A stretch of 33,726 nucleotides of DNA, from the NCBI GenBank assembly GCA_964528095.1, contig CAZGSG010000021.1:1-33726 (forward strand), given 5' to 3'. The notes beneath the pieces are model-generated. The model saw only the letters and a program-made list of their open reading frames with translations, made no database searches and was not told where the DNA came from. How positions within the stretch are numbered: position 1 is the stretch's first letter; every line of letters begins with the position of its first letter. This document shows, piece by piece, positions 23,914 to 32,066 of this stretch. This DNA is from CAZGSG01 sp964528095 (GTDB lineage Bacteria > Bacteroidota > Bacteroidia > Chitinophagales > Chitinophagaceae). The translations under genes and the position numbers were made by a program.

Positions 23914-23945
23914 AAAAACTATTAACATCTTGTGAAAAACTACTA
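23914..23945 (+). promoter_or_regulatory. 21-bp-spaced direct repeat upstream of nrdB
   Basis: AAAAACTATTA and AAAAACTACTA occur 21 bases apart, with CTTGTGA between them. Ribonucleotide reductase genes are usually under NrdR or DnaA-linked control, but the sequence does not match the NrdR consensus I know. The repeat is seen directly; its role is open. Confidence 0.3.
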
Positions 23946-24210
23946 CCGAAAATTTGGGGCATTCTACGTTAAATTCGTCGTCAGTTCTTACAAATAATTC
24001 ATTTTGGCGTTCGGAAACATTATTTCTCTGTTAATAAATAGTGTAAAGTGTGGGATTTCTTTGGTGTGTCCTCCGAACCAGCCCGAAGAATTTTTTGTTA
24101 AGAATGCCTCCGGAAGACAAAAGATCGATTGCTAATATTTTTACATAATTAAAATTATTGGGTTTTGCATCTCTTGTCGGCCGCAGTTTTTAAAGGTTAA
24201 TTATAACGTT

Positions 24211-25185
24211 ATGCAGCAACAAGAAGAACTACTCTTAAAAGAAAATAAAGACCGCTTTGTTATACTTCCAATCAATTATCCCAAAGTTTGGGAACAGTAT
24301 AAAAAACATGAAGCGAGCTTCTGGACCGCAGAGGAGATCGATCTGGGTTCAGATATGAAGGATTGGAATGCGTTGAATGATGGGGAGCGTCATTTTATTT
24401 CACATGTACTGGCATTCTTTGCTGCAAGTGATGGAATAGTAAATGAAAACCTGGCTGTCAATTTCATGAGTGAGGTACAGTTACCTGAAGCGAGATGTTT
24501 TTATGGTTTCCAGATCATGATGGAAAATATCCATTCGGAAACATACGCATTACTCATTGATACTTATATCAAGGATCCAAAAGAAAAAGATCGTTTGTTC
24601 CATGCAATAGATACAGTGCCTGCAGTAAAGAAAAAAGCGGAATGGGCATTGCGCTGGATCGAGAACGGCTCTTTTGCAGAACGCCTTGTTGCTTTTGCGG
24701 CAGTAGAAGGTATCTTTTTCAGCGGTAGTTTCTGTTCCATCTTCTGGTTAAAGAAAAGAGGATTGATGCCCGGGCTTACCTTCAGCAACGAACTGATCAG
24801 CCGCGATGAGGGATTACATTGTGAATTCGCATGCCTGTTATATAGCATGCTTTCAAATAAATTAACAAAGGATGAAGTTTTCGGCATCATTAGTGATGCG
24901 GTAGCAATTGAAAAAGAATTTATCACAGAAGCGCTTCCCGTTGCACTGATCGGGATGAATGCCAAACTGATGCAGCAATACATTGAGTTTGTTGCTGACA
25001 GATGGTTAGACGAACTGGGATATCCTAAAATGTTCAATGCTACCAATCCATTTGATTTTATGGAAATGATCTCGCTGGAAGGCAAGACCAACTTTTTTGA
25101 AAAGAGGGTCGGTGATTATCAAAAATCAGGAGTGCTTAACTCTACAAAAGAAGACCAGGCATTTTCCACTAATGAAGACTTTTAA
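24211..25185 (+). CDS. nrdB: Ribonucleotide reductase class Ia, beta (radical) subunit
   Basis: 324-residue diiron-tyrosyl radical subunit that works with NrdA to make deoxyribonucleotides. Residues of the site are all visible: Asp44, Glu105 and His108 with the radical Tyr112 in MENIHSETY, then Glu166 in VEGIFFSG, and Glu200 and His203 in SRDEGLHC. The sequence resembles the eukaryotic-type R2 more than that of E. coli. The C-terminus ends FSTNEDF, an acidic-aromatic tail of the kind that docks into NrdA. nrdA follows 33 bases downstream on the same strand. Confidence 0.97.
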   Translation: MQQQEELLLKENKDRFVILPINYPKVWEQYKKHEASFWTAEEIDLGSDMKDWNALNDGERHFISHVLAFFAASDGIVNENLAVNFMSEVQLPEARCFYGFQIMMENIHSETYALLIDTYIKDPKEKDRLFHAIDTVPAVKKKAEWALRWIENGSFAERLVAFAAVEGIFFSGSFCSIFWLKKRGLMPGLTFSNELISRDEGLHCEFACLLYSMLSNKLTKDEVFGIISDAVAIEKEFITEALPVALIGMNAKLMQQYIEFVADRWLDELGYPKMFNATNPFDFMEMISLEGKTNFFEKRVGDYQKSGVLNSTKEDQAFSTNEDF

Positions 25186-25218
25186 ACTACTACCTACTAA
25201 CCAATAAATTCGAGAACG

Positions 25219-27592
25219 ATGATCGTATTAAAGAGAGACGGAAAAAAGGAAAGCGTCAAATTCGACAAGATCACTGCACGTATTGAAAAACTTTGCTATG
25301 GCCTTGACAGGCGTTTTGTCAATGCAGTAGATGTGGCCAAGAAAGTAATTGAAGGTTTATATGATGGCGTTGCTACTACAGAACTGGATAATCTTGCTGC
25401 TGAAACTGCTGCTTCATTGACGGTGAAACACCCTGATTACGCATTACTTGCCAGCCGCATTGCGGTAAGTAACCTGCATAAGAACACAACTAAGAGTTTT
25501 TCTGCAACAATGCAGTTGTTATATAACTACACAGATCCACGCACAGGAAAATATCTTCCCCTGCTTTCTGATGAGGTATGGCAGATCATTAAGGATAATT
25601 CAGAATTACTGGATTCCACCATTATCTATGACAGGGATTACGGGTTCGATTACTTCGGTTTTAAAACACTGGAAAAATCTTACCTGCTGAAACTGGATGG
25701 CAAAATAGCAGAACGTCCACAGCATATGTTTATGCGTGTGTCTATCGGTATTCATAAAGCGGATATTGATGCGGCTATCAAGACCTATCATCTTATGAGT
25801 GAAAGATGGTTCACGCATGCAACCCCGACTTTATTCAATGCGGGTACACCAAAGCCGCAAATGTCATCCTGCTTCCTGCTCACNNNNNNNNNNAAAACAA
25901 ACAGCAAAAATATCCCAGAGCGCCGGCGGTATCGGTCTGGCTATTCATGGTATTCGCGCTACAGGTAGTTATATCGGTGGTACCAATGGCACCAGCAATG
26001 GCATCATTCCTATGCTGCGTGTGTATAATGACACAGCGAGATATGTAGACCAGGGTGGTGGCAAGCGTAAAGGCGCATTTGCCGTATACCTGGAACCGTG
26101 GCACGCGGATGTATTTGAATTCCTCGATCTCCGTAAAAATCATGGTAAAGAAGAAATGAGAGCAAGGGATCTTTTCTATGCATTGTGGATCCCCGACCTG
26201 TTTATGAAAAGAGTGGAAGAAGATGGTGAGTGGAGTTTGTTCTGCCCTAACGAAGCGCCTGGACTACATGAGTGCTGGGGTGAAGAATTTGAAGCATTAT
26301 ATGCTAAATATGAGGCGGAAGGACGTGCGAGAAAAACAATCAAGGCACAGGAACTCTGGTTTGCAGTACTTGATGCACAAATAGAAACCGGTACGCCTTA
26401 TTTGTTGTACAAGGACGCGGCCAACCGTAAAAGCAACCAGCAGAACCTGGGAACGATCAAAAGCTCCAATCTCTGTACAGAGATCATGGAATTTACTTCT
26501 CCCGATGAAGTCGCCGTTTGTAATCTTGCCTCACTGGCACTGCCACGTTATGTGATCAATGGAAAATTTGATCATGATAAATTGTACGAGGTAACTTATG
26601 AGGTGACAAAGAACCTGAACAAGATCATCGACAATAATTACTATCCTGTTGTAGAAGCAGAAACATCTAACCTGCGTCATCGCCCGATCGGGTTAGGTGT
26701 ACAGGGCCTGGCAGATGTATTTATCTTAATGCGCCTGCCATTTGAAAGCGATGAAGCAAAACAACTGAACAAAGAGATCTTCGAAACGATCTATTTCGCT
26801 TCCATGACAGCAAGTAAAGACCTGGCTAAGATTGAAGGGCCTTACCAAACATTTGCCGGATCACCTGTATCCAAAGGTATTTTCCAGTTTGACATGTGGA
26901 ATACAGAACCAACTTTGCGTTGGGACTGGTACACACTGAAAGCAGAAGTGCTGAAACATGGTGTACGTAATTCATTACTTGTTGCGCCAATGCCAACAGC
27001 TTCTACGTCACAAATACTGGGTAATAACGAGTGTTTTGAACCCTATACGTCGAATATCTATGTACGTCGTGTATTGAGCGGAGAATTTGTGGTGGTAAAT
27101 AAACATTTGCTGAAAGACCTGGTAAACCTGAACCTGTGGAATGATGAGATGAAGACCAATATCATCCGTCACAATGGTTCTATCCAGAAGATCGACGGTA
27201 TTCCTGATAAAATAAAAGATATCTATAAAACAGTTTGGGAGATCAAACAACGGTCGCTGATCGATATGGCAGCTGATCGCGGCGCCTATATCTGCCAGTC
27301 ACAATCGCTCAATCTTTTTGTAGATGCTCCAACAACCGGTAAACTGACCTCTATGCATTTCTACGCATGGAAGAAGGGACTGAAAACCGGTATGTATTAC
27401 CTGCGCACAAAAGCTGCCTCACAAGCAGTACAGTTCACTGTAGAGAAACAAGGTGGAAAATCCGTAGAACCATTGATCGACACACATGACCTGAGTGTGG
27501 TGCCCAACACCGCGCCCATCACCATGGAAGATCCGATCATAGTTGGCGGCACCTGCAGTATGGAAGATGGTTGTGTGACCTGTAGCGCATAA
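25219..27592 (+). CDS. nrdA: Ribonucleotide reductase class Ia, alpha subunit, interrupted by a 10-N gap
   Basis: Catalytic subunit, about 800 residues when the gap is bridged. An N-terminal ATP cone (MIVLKRDGKKESVKFDKITARIEK) gives allosteric control. Active-site parts are present: the first redox Cys in PQMSSCFLL just before the gap, SSNLCTEI with the radical-relay Cys, VAVCNLASLAL with its partner Cys, and the radical-transfer tyrosines in GMYYLRTKAA. The C-terminal SMEDGCVTCSA carries the shuttle CxxC. Frame 25219-25883 and frame 25895-27592 are out of register only because 10 N stand for the missing bases. In relatives about 13 residues (a TMK..SIEGIYDTL-like stretch) lie there, which needs about 39 bases, a multiple of three. 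So this is one intact gene, not a frameshift. A terminator follows at 27629. Confidence 0.95.
25884..25893. other. 10-N gap within nrdA
   Basis: Ten undetermined bases fall between the MSSCFLL codons and the KQTAKISQSAGG codons. The reading frame shifts by one across them, which is expected if the real missing length is about 39 bases. It is a sequencing or assembly gap of wrongly estimated size. Confidence 0.9.
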
Positions 27593-27628
27593 TTAACACG
27601 CTTATCGCCCGGACGGTTGATAAACTAG

Positions 27629-27662
27629 AAGGCATGTATCTGAGAGGGTGCATGCTTTTTTT
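27629..27662 (+). terminator. Terminator after nrdA
   Basis: GCATG (27632-27636) pairs with CATGC (27651-27655), extended by flanking AA/TT pairs around a bulged G, and seven T residues follow (27656-27662). It lies 40 bases after the nrdA stop and overlaps the stop codon of the convergent RND gene. Confidence 0.65.
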
Positions 27663-30600
27663 ATACAGTTAATTTTTTCTTCTCCCAAAGCAATACAGGC
27701 AGTACTAAAAAAATAACTACCAGTGAAAATAAAAGCCCCCCGATCGTGCCAACAGCCAATGAAAACCAGAACACTTCGTTTTGACCTTCAACTAAAAAAG
27801 GAATCAGGCCGCAACAAGTGGAAATAGTTGTCAATAAAATGGTCCGGGCACGATTCGCAGCAGCTTTTACCAGCAGCTTATTATACGAAGCAAAAGAGCG
27901 TATTTTCCGGAGCTTATTAAAATCGTTGACTATAAAAATAGCAGCATTGGAAACCAAACCTCCCAACATAACAAATGCGGCATAACCGCCCTGGTCAAAA
28001 TAATATTCTCCCAAAGAAAAAGTAAGGAAGAGGCCTATAAATGAAATTGGTATCATGCTGATAATAAAAAATGGTTCTTTCAGATTTTCGAACAAAATAC
28101 TGCAGATAAAAAAAACGGAGAGTATTAAAATAAATATCAGAACATATTTCCGGCTGCTTTTTCCCCAATCTCCTTTCCAATCCTGTTCTTCCGCGGTATA
28201 ACCTGCCGGCATCTCCTTTTTCATTTTGCCTAATACCTCTTTCAGGTATCTGCTCCCAAACTCTTTCGCCCCCATATATTCAAAACCAACCATCCGTATA
28301 TATTGCCTGTCTTCTTTGCGAATACTATTGGCCGTGTTTCGAAACTCCAATTTTCCCAGTCCACCTATCCTTATTGCCCTATTTGAATCCAGTTGAATAC
28401 TACGATGCAACAACTCATAGTCTGAATAATTACCGGCGTCCTTTTCTTTTAATACCACCGGGTAGTATTGATTATTGATTGCTACCTGGGTACCAGGATG
28501 AGTGGGTTTTGACAGATCGTTTATCTTAGCCAGCACTTCCGTCCTGTTGGTATTATTCAATGCCATTTGTCCTGCGTCCAGATTTAATATGTATTCCCTG
28601 CCCTGTTTTTCATCATAGCTTATACGTTCATCTATATTTACATTTTCAATACGTTCATGTTCCAGTAATTTTTCAGCCAACCTGTTTGCCTGCTTTTCCA
28701 ATTCGTCATAATTATACCCTTTCATATTTACCCGAAAACCCGGAATTTCATCTCCACCCGCATTGCTAAAGCCTTGTCCTACCCCATATACATTCCATTC
28801 CATTCCTCCCCAATCCAATGACCTTGAGATTAATCTTGATTTTAATTGGTATGGAAGAGCTGAATGATCATACCCTTCCTTAAAATCGATTTCTATGGCT
28901 CCGCTTTGTCCTGAATAAATACTGGTTACATATTTATCAATTCCTTCGACAGTGGCAAGATAATTTTCAAAATCTGACAGAATATAGTTTAGCTGGTCAA
29001 CAGTATTACCATAGGGTAGTTTTGCATTTACATACAACCTTGTTTTTTCGGGGCTACGATAACCACTTTTCTCATACACATTATTTACAAAAAGATACAA
29101 TGCCCCTCCTAACCATTTATCAGTTTTAGGTTTTATGTTTTCCTGGTAATTTTTGCTGCCAATGCTCGCATTATACCAGCGATGATACCAATGATCTCCT
29201 TCCCATTTGGGGGGAAGCATAAATACCGGTAAACCAAACCCGAGAATAATCAGCACAATAAATGTTTTACGGTAGTTGGCGATAAAAGAAATGATAGAAG
29301 AATAGGATAACAATATTCTTCGTTGCCATTTTATGTTGGTTCGCAGCTTTATGAATTTCGCTGTCATGGCATTTTTTTTGCCCGGAGATGGATGTAGAAG
29401 CAGGTGTAAACCCGGGGTAAACCATAATGATGTTATCAACGACGATACCAGGGCCAGCACAATGATGATGGAAAAATCCATTAAGTTCTTTTTCTCCTCT
29501 TCCGGCAAAAAGAAAACCAGGCAAAGCGCTGCAATGGTAGTGAGACTGGAACCAAGCAATGCCGGGAATACTTTCCGGTTTCTCCATTGACGGTAATAAT
29601 CCAGCATTACAATGGTATTATCCATCATAATGCCAAAAGATATGGCAAGGCCGGCTATCGTATAAAGATGAATATTTATTTTAAATAACCAGGCTAAAAA
29701 GATGGTCAGACACATGCTTACCGCCAAACCCGCTAAGAGGTTTAACAGGTGTCGCCAACTGCGATAGGCCAGTAAGATAAAAAGGATCAAAATACCTACT
29801 GACAAGCCTGCTCTAAGGTAATTTTTGGCGATCTCTTTTTTTAAAAATTCGGTATCATCATAATCCAATCGTATTTCAAACCCGTTGGTTAGCTGCGACT
29901 GTATTTTAGCTATTACTTCTTTTGCTCTTTTGCCAAGCAAAACTTTATTCTCTCCTTCTCTTGCATAAAGGCTGAGATTGACCGAGTTTTTCCCATTAAT
30001 ACGGAAATAGCCATTGGGTTCCTGTTCTTCAGTATAGACGGCCGCAATATCTTTTAAGCGAATGAGCTGTGTACCCGCAACAGGTATCGGCATATTCTCG
30101 ATTACCTCAATAGAAGCCTTTGGCGAAGGCAATTGTAAAAAAAACTGTTCCCCATTATTAGTTGTGATATTGCCAGGGTAAACAGGCGCAAAATAAGATT
30201 GAACACTGCTGATGATTCGGCTGGGTTCAATATGCCAGGCTTCGCATTTGGCATTATCAAACCGGATCGTAAGCTGCAGGTTCTCTACTCCTGAAACTTT
30301 TGCTTCTTTAATCCCGCTCATACCCGCAAATGCTTTACGAAAAATATCTTCTGCCTCCATTTTGATACGAAACGGCTGCAAAGGAGCATTGATGGAATAG
30401 ATCAATAATGGATTTTGTATCGCGGTAGAACTGGTTCCATTTACAATAAGCGGATAAGAACAGGCCTGGGGAAGTTGGGGGTATACCTGCCGGATAATAG
30501 CAGCCAGTTCAAATTGCCTGAATTGTATATCCGCCGATTTATCAAACTGCAATTCTATATTCCCCTTATCATAATTAGATATTGAGATGATCTTCTTTAA

Positions 30601-30822
30601 CTGGCTTAGTTGTGAGCAGGCCCCTTCAATAATAGATGTCACCTGTTGTTCTACAATATCCGGACTACTCTGCGGCAAAGTAAATGATATATTCAGCGTA
30701 GTAGATTTCTCATCTGGTAACAGGCTCACTCTTAAATTAGGAAGTATTATCCAGGCTGCTAATACCACTGCCACAAAACAAAAAACGGTGCGGAATGGCG
30801 AGATGGTAATAGCAATTGGCAT
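27661..30822 (-). CDS. RND-superfamily efflux permease without adjacent partners
   Basis: 1053-residue inner-membrane permease of the AcrB/CusA/SecDF superfamily. An N-terminal helix is followed by a large periplasmic domain, a block of helices at about residues 336-470, a second periplasmic domain to about 890, and helices to the end. In the fourth helix the proton-relay motif reads GIMMDNTIVMLD: Asp401 aligns with AcrB Asp407, but the second Asp is Asn402. In the tenth helix GGLVSNAAIFIV has Ser958 where AcrB has Lys940. A single Asp is also found in CusA-like pumps. The usual membrane-fusion and outer-membrane channel genes are absent on either side. The start at 30822 is firm, as an in-frame stop lies just upstream. 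The substrate is unknown. Confidence 0.88.
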   Translation of the reverse strand: MPIAITISPFRTVFCFVAVVLAAWIILPNLRVSLLPDEKSTTLNISFTLPQSSPDIVEQQVTSIIEGACSQLSQLKKIISISNYDKGNIELQFDKSADIQFRQFELAAIIRQVYPQLPQACSYPLIVNGTSSTAIQNPLLIYSINAPLQPFRIKMEAEDIFRKAFAGMSGIKEAKVSGVENLQLTIRFDNAKCEAWHIEPSRIISSVQSYFAPVYPGNITTNNGEQFFLQLPSPKASIEVIENMPIPVAGTQLIRLKDIAAVYTEEQEPNGYFRINGKNSVNLSLYAREGENKVLLGKRAKEVIAKIQSQLTNGFEIRLDYDDTEFLKKEIAKNYLRAGLSVGILILFILLAYRSWRHLLNLLAGLAVSMCLTIFLAWLFKINIHLYTIAGLAISFGIMMDNTIVMLDYYRQWRNRKVFPALLGSSLTTIAALCLVFFLPEEEKKNLMDFSIIIVLALVSSLITSLWFTPGLHLLLHPSPGKKNAMTAKFIKLRTNIKWQRRILLSYSSIISFIANYRKTFIVLIILGFGLPVFMLPPKWEGDHWYHRWYNASIGSKNYQENIKPKTDKWLGGALYLFVNNVYEKSGYRSPEKTRLYVNAKLPYGNTVDQLNYILSDFENYLATVEGIDKYVTSIYSGQSGAIEIDFKEGYDHSALPYQLKSRLISRSLDWGGMEWNVYGVGQGFSNAGGDEIPGFRVNMKGYNYDELEKQANRLAEKLLEHERIENVNIDERISYDEKQGREYILNLDAGQMALNNTNRTEVLAKINDLSKPTHPGTQVAINNQYYPVVLKEKDAGNYSDYELLHRSIQLDSNRAIRIGGLGKLEFRNTANSIRKEDRQYIRMVGFEYMGAKEFGSRYLKEVLGKMKKEMPAGYTAEEQDWKGDWGKSSRKYVLIFILILSVFFICSILFENLKEPFFIISMIPISFIGLFLTFSLGEYYFDQGGYAAFVMLGGLVSNAAIFIVNDFNKLRKIRSFASYNKLLVKAAANRARTILLTTISTCCGLIPFLVEGQNEVFWFSLAVGTIGGLLFSLVVIFLVLPVLLWEKKKLTV

Positions 30823-30828
30823 ATTAAT

Positions 30829-30897
30829 ACTTCATTTGAAGATATAAAATTAGTAGTAGGCGAAAATTAAATTCATTTATCAGTCACTTCATTTGAA
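30829..30897. promoter_or_regulatory. Direct repeat ACTTCATTTGAA upstream of the RND gene
   Basis: The 12-mer ACTTCATTTGAA occurs at 30829-30840, only seven bases before the RND start codon, and again at 30886-30897, 57 bases away. Each copy contains a short inverted repeat (TTCA, TGAA). This could be an operator pair controlling the RND gene; the regulator is unknown. Confidence 0.4.
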
Positions 30898-30984
30898 TAA
30901 AAACACAGCACACCCGGTAAGGGAAACCACTTAGTACTTATGTCACATAATTTTCCTGCGCTGTATTTAGATTAAAAATTTATT

Positions 30985-30992
30985 TATATTTG
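30985..30992 (+). promoter_or_regulatory. Promoter -7 box of the HTH gene
   Basis: TATATTTG matches TAnnTTTG exactly and lies 24 bases before the ATG at 31016. No clear -33 TTTG was found in the AT-rich sequence upstream. Confidence 0.4.
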
Positions 30993-31015
30993 GTCACAAC
31001 CTTATTCCTTGTTCT

Positions 31016-31246
31016 ATGCTAAAGCAATACTTAGAACGATTACAAACTATTGATCGCCTTATCCGCATTAAAGGCACCGGCACTCCCAAACAACTAGCCA
31101 ACCGATTGAATATTTCAGAGCGATCCCTCTACGAGTTTCTAGGCCTCATGAAAGATCTTGGTGCGCCAATTTCTTACTCTAAACAAAAACAATCTTATTA
31201 TTACGAGTGGGACGGACGTTTTGAAACGAGATTTAAAATTGAATAA
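31016..31246 (+). CDS. Mini helix-turn-helix DNA-binding protein
   Basis: 76-residue protein consisting of little more than one winged-helix unit. RLQTIDRLIRIKGTGTPKQLANRLN leads into ISERSLYEFLGLMKDLGAPI, which looks like the HTH of WYL/DeoR-type regulators (HTH_11), then SYSKQKQSYYYEWDG as the wing. The effector-binding WYL domain of larger relatives is missing and no trace of it follows downstream, so this is a stand-alone short form. Similar small HTH proteins accompany secreted-peptide genes in Bacteroidota as far as I recall, and here one lies 508 bases upstream of such a gene on the same strand. A local regulatory role is inferred. Confidence 0.8.
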   Translation: MLKQYLERLQTIDRLIRIKGTGTPKQLANRLNISERSLYEFLGLMKDLGAPISYSKQKQSYYYEWDGRFETRFKIE

Positions 31247-31754
31247 ATCTAGGCCGCAAAAAATCAAGATTCAAATACCTCCCCGGTGACCACGCGCTCC
31301 CCATCCGCTGACTAGATAAAAAACTTACTTATTATCAAGGTCCAAATACGAATAATCGTTTTCACTCATAGTATATATATTCTCTATGCGGTATACCCCT
31401 TACGGCCTTCGCTAAAATATTTCCGCTCTTATTTGTTTTCATTTTTGCAGCACCATCAGAAATAAATATCCAGTCGTGCATTATATCCTTATTCCTTTCT
31501 ATACTCTAAATAGGCTGCCTGTATTAAATTATTCTTACACACATTGAACTTTAGCACCACAAGTAAATTAAATACAACTACTATATATATACTGAGAAAA
31601 AATTCTTTTTTCAAATACACAACTGCGGTGAAATTGCAGTCTACTAAAATATATTTGATAACCATCTTACTCGATTTACTAAACAACGATTGTAAAATAA
31701 AATATTCTTTAATCGATTTTTCATTCGCTATTTTTTAATTTAAAATCAACCTTT
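31247..31754. other. 508-bp AT-rich region before the peptide gene
   Basis: No supported gene. Short overlapping frames near 31489-31738 on both strands arise from low-complexity AT-rich sequence and have no ribosome-binding or family support. A stretch at 31486-31510 (CCTTATTCCTT, then TCTAAA) resembles the bases around the HTH start at 31000-31023 and may be a remnant duplication. A -7 box is at 31650-31657. The base composition is clearly richer in A+T than the heme region. Confidence 0.55.
31650..31657 (+). promoter_or_regulatory. Candidate promoter -7 box of the peptide gene
   Basis: TATATTTG matches TAnnTTTG and would start a transcript near 31663, leaving a leader of about 90 bases before the peptide ATG at 31755. 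In sequence this AT-rich, chance matches are likely, so confidence is low. Confidence 0.3.
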
Positions 31755-31967
31755 ATGCTCAAGAAAATTGCAAAATGGACTGCTATTCCAGCCTTATTAT
31801 TCGCTGCATTCTCAGCATTTTCACAAACACAAGTTGCTGATCTATCAGACTCAGCGGGACCAACAGATTGTGCTACTTATTGCAAGTCAGCATCAGACTG
31901 GACCTGCACAATAACCTGGAATGATGGTAGCGGCAGTGTTACCTGCAACAACCAGCGGAAGCAGTAA
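31755..31967 (+). CDS. Secreted four-cysteine peptide precursor
   Basis: 70-residue protein with a textbook signal peptide (MLKKIAKWTAIPALLFAAFS, cleavage near AFS-Q at residue 23). The mature part is about 47 residues with four cysteines (Cys39, 43, 51, 64), enough for two disulfides. It is rich in Ser, Thr, Asp and Trp and ends in a basic tail (NNQRKQ). No family could be named. In size and setting it resembles the NVEALA-type exported peptides of Bacteroides that sit next to beta-propeller lipoproteins, but the NVEALA motif itself is absent. A strong terminator follows 30 bases after the stop, and two lipoprotein genes follow on the same strand. Function could be signalling, toxin-like or structural; none can be proven. 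Confidence 0.82.
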   Translation: MLKKIAKWTAIPALLFAAFSAFSQTQVADLSDSAGPTDCATYCKSASDWTCTITWNDGSGSVTCNNQRKQ

Positions 31968-31996
31968 TTATTGTTGAAGAGCTATTTAAATTTTAT

Positions 31997-32035
31997 AAGT
32001 AATCAATAAGAGACCCTTATTGATTACTTTTTTTT
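31997..32035 (+). terminator. Strong terminator between peptide and lipoprotein genes
   Basis: AAGTAATCAATAAG (31997-32010) and CTTATTGATTACTT (32016-32029) form a perfect 14-bp stem around the 5-base loop AGACC. A run of eight T residues (32028-32035) overlaps the end of the stem. Downstream genes would be reached only by read-through or from a promoter inside this short gap. Confidence 0.9.
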
Positions 32036-32066
32036 AAAATAACCATTACAAAATATAACAGCTTAT

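Larger units (their letters stand above)
23580..24210. other. 631-bp intergenic region between divergent genes
   Basis: No convincing gene is present; short frames here (for example 23653-23928 minus and 23734-23925 plus) lack family resemblance and overlap regulatory repeats. It holds the operator at 23623-23679, the half-site cluster at 23714-23814, a small hairpin (TTTTCG-ttatg-CGAAAA, 23835-23851), and a direct repeat AAAAACTAyTA at 23914 and 23935. The remaining 260 bases before nrdB are AT-rich leader with no structure I can name and no clear TAnnTTTG box. Confidence 0.7.

Noticed and set aside
23653..23928. 91-codon minus-strand open frame in the intergenic region
   Set aside because: It overlaps the operator at 23644 and the half-site cluster, has no signal or family match, and its composition is that of intergenic DNA.
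24564..25091. 175-codon minus-strand open frame inside nrdB
   Set aside because: It mirrors the conserved diiron-site codons of nrdB and has no independent support.
25219..25968. nrdA as a frameshifted pseudogene or two separate genes
   Set aside because: All catalytic motifs are intact, and the register change falls exactly on the 10-N gap, whose length is arbitrary.
31489..31738. Two overlapping small frames (65 and 64 codons, opposite strands) before the peptide gene
   Set aside because: They arise in low-complexity AT-rich DNA, mirror each other, and lack start context; the minus one looks hydrophobic only because of T-rich codons.
31755..31967. Naming the peptide an NVEALA protein or a bacteriocin
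   Set aside because: The NVEALA motif is absent, there is no double-glycine leader, and no modification or export enzymes are visible; only the general layout is similar.
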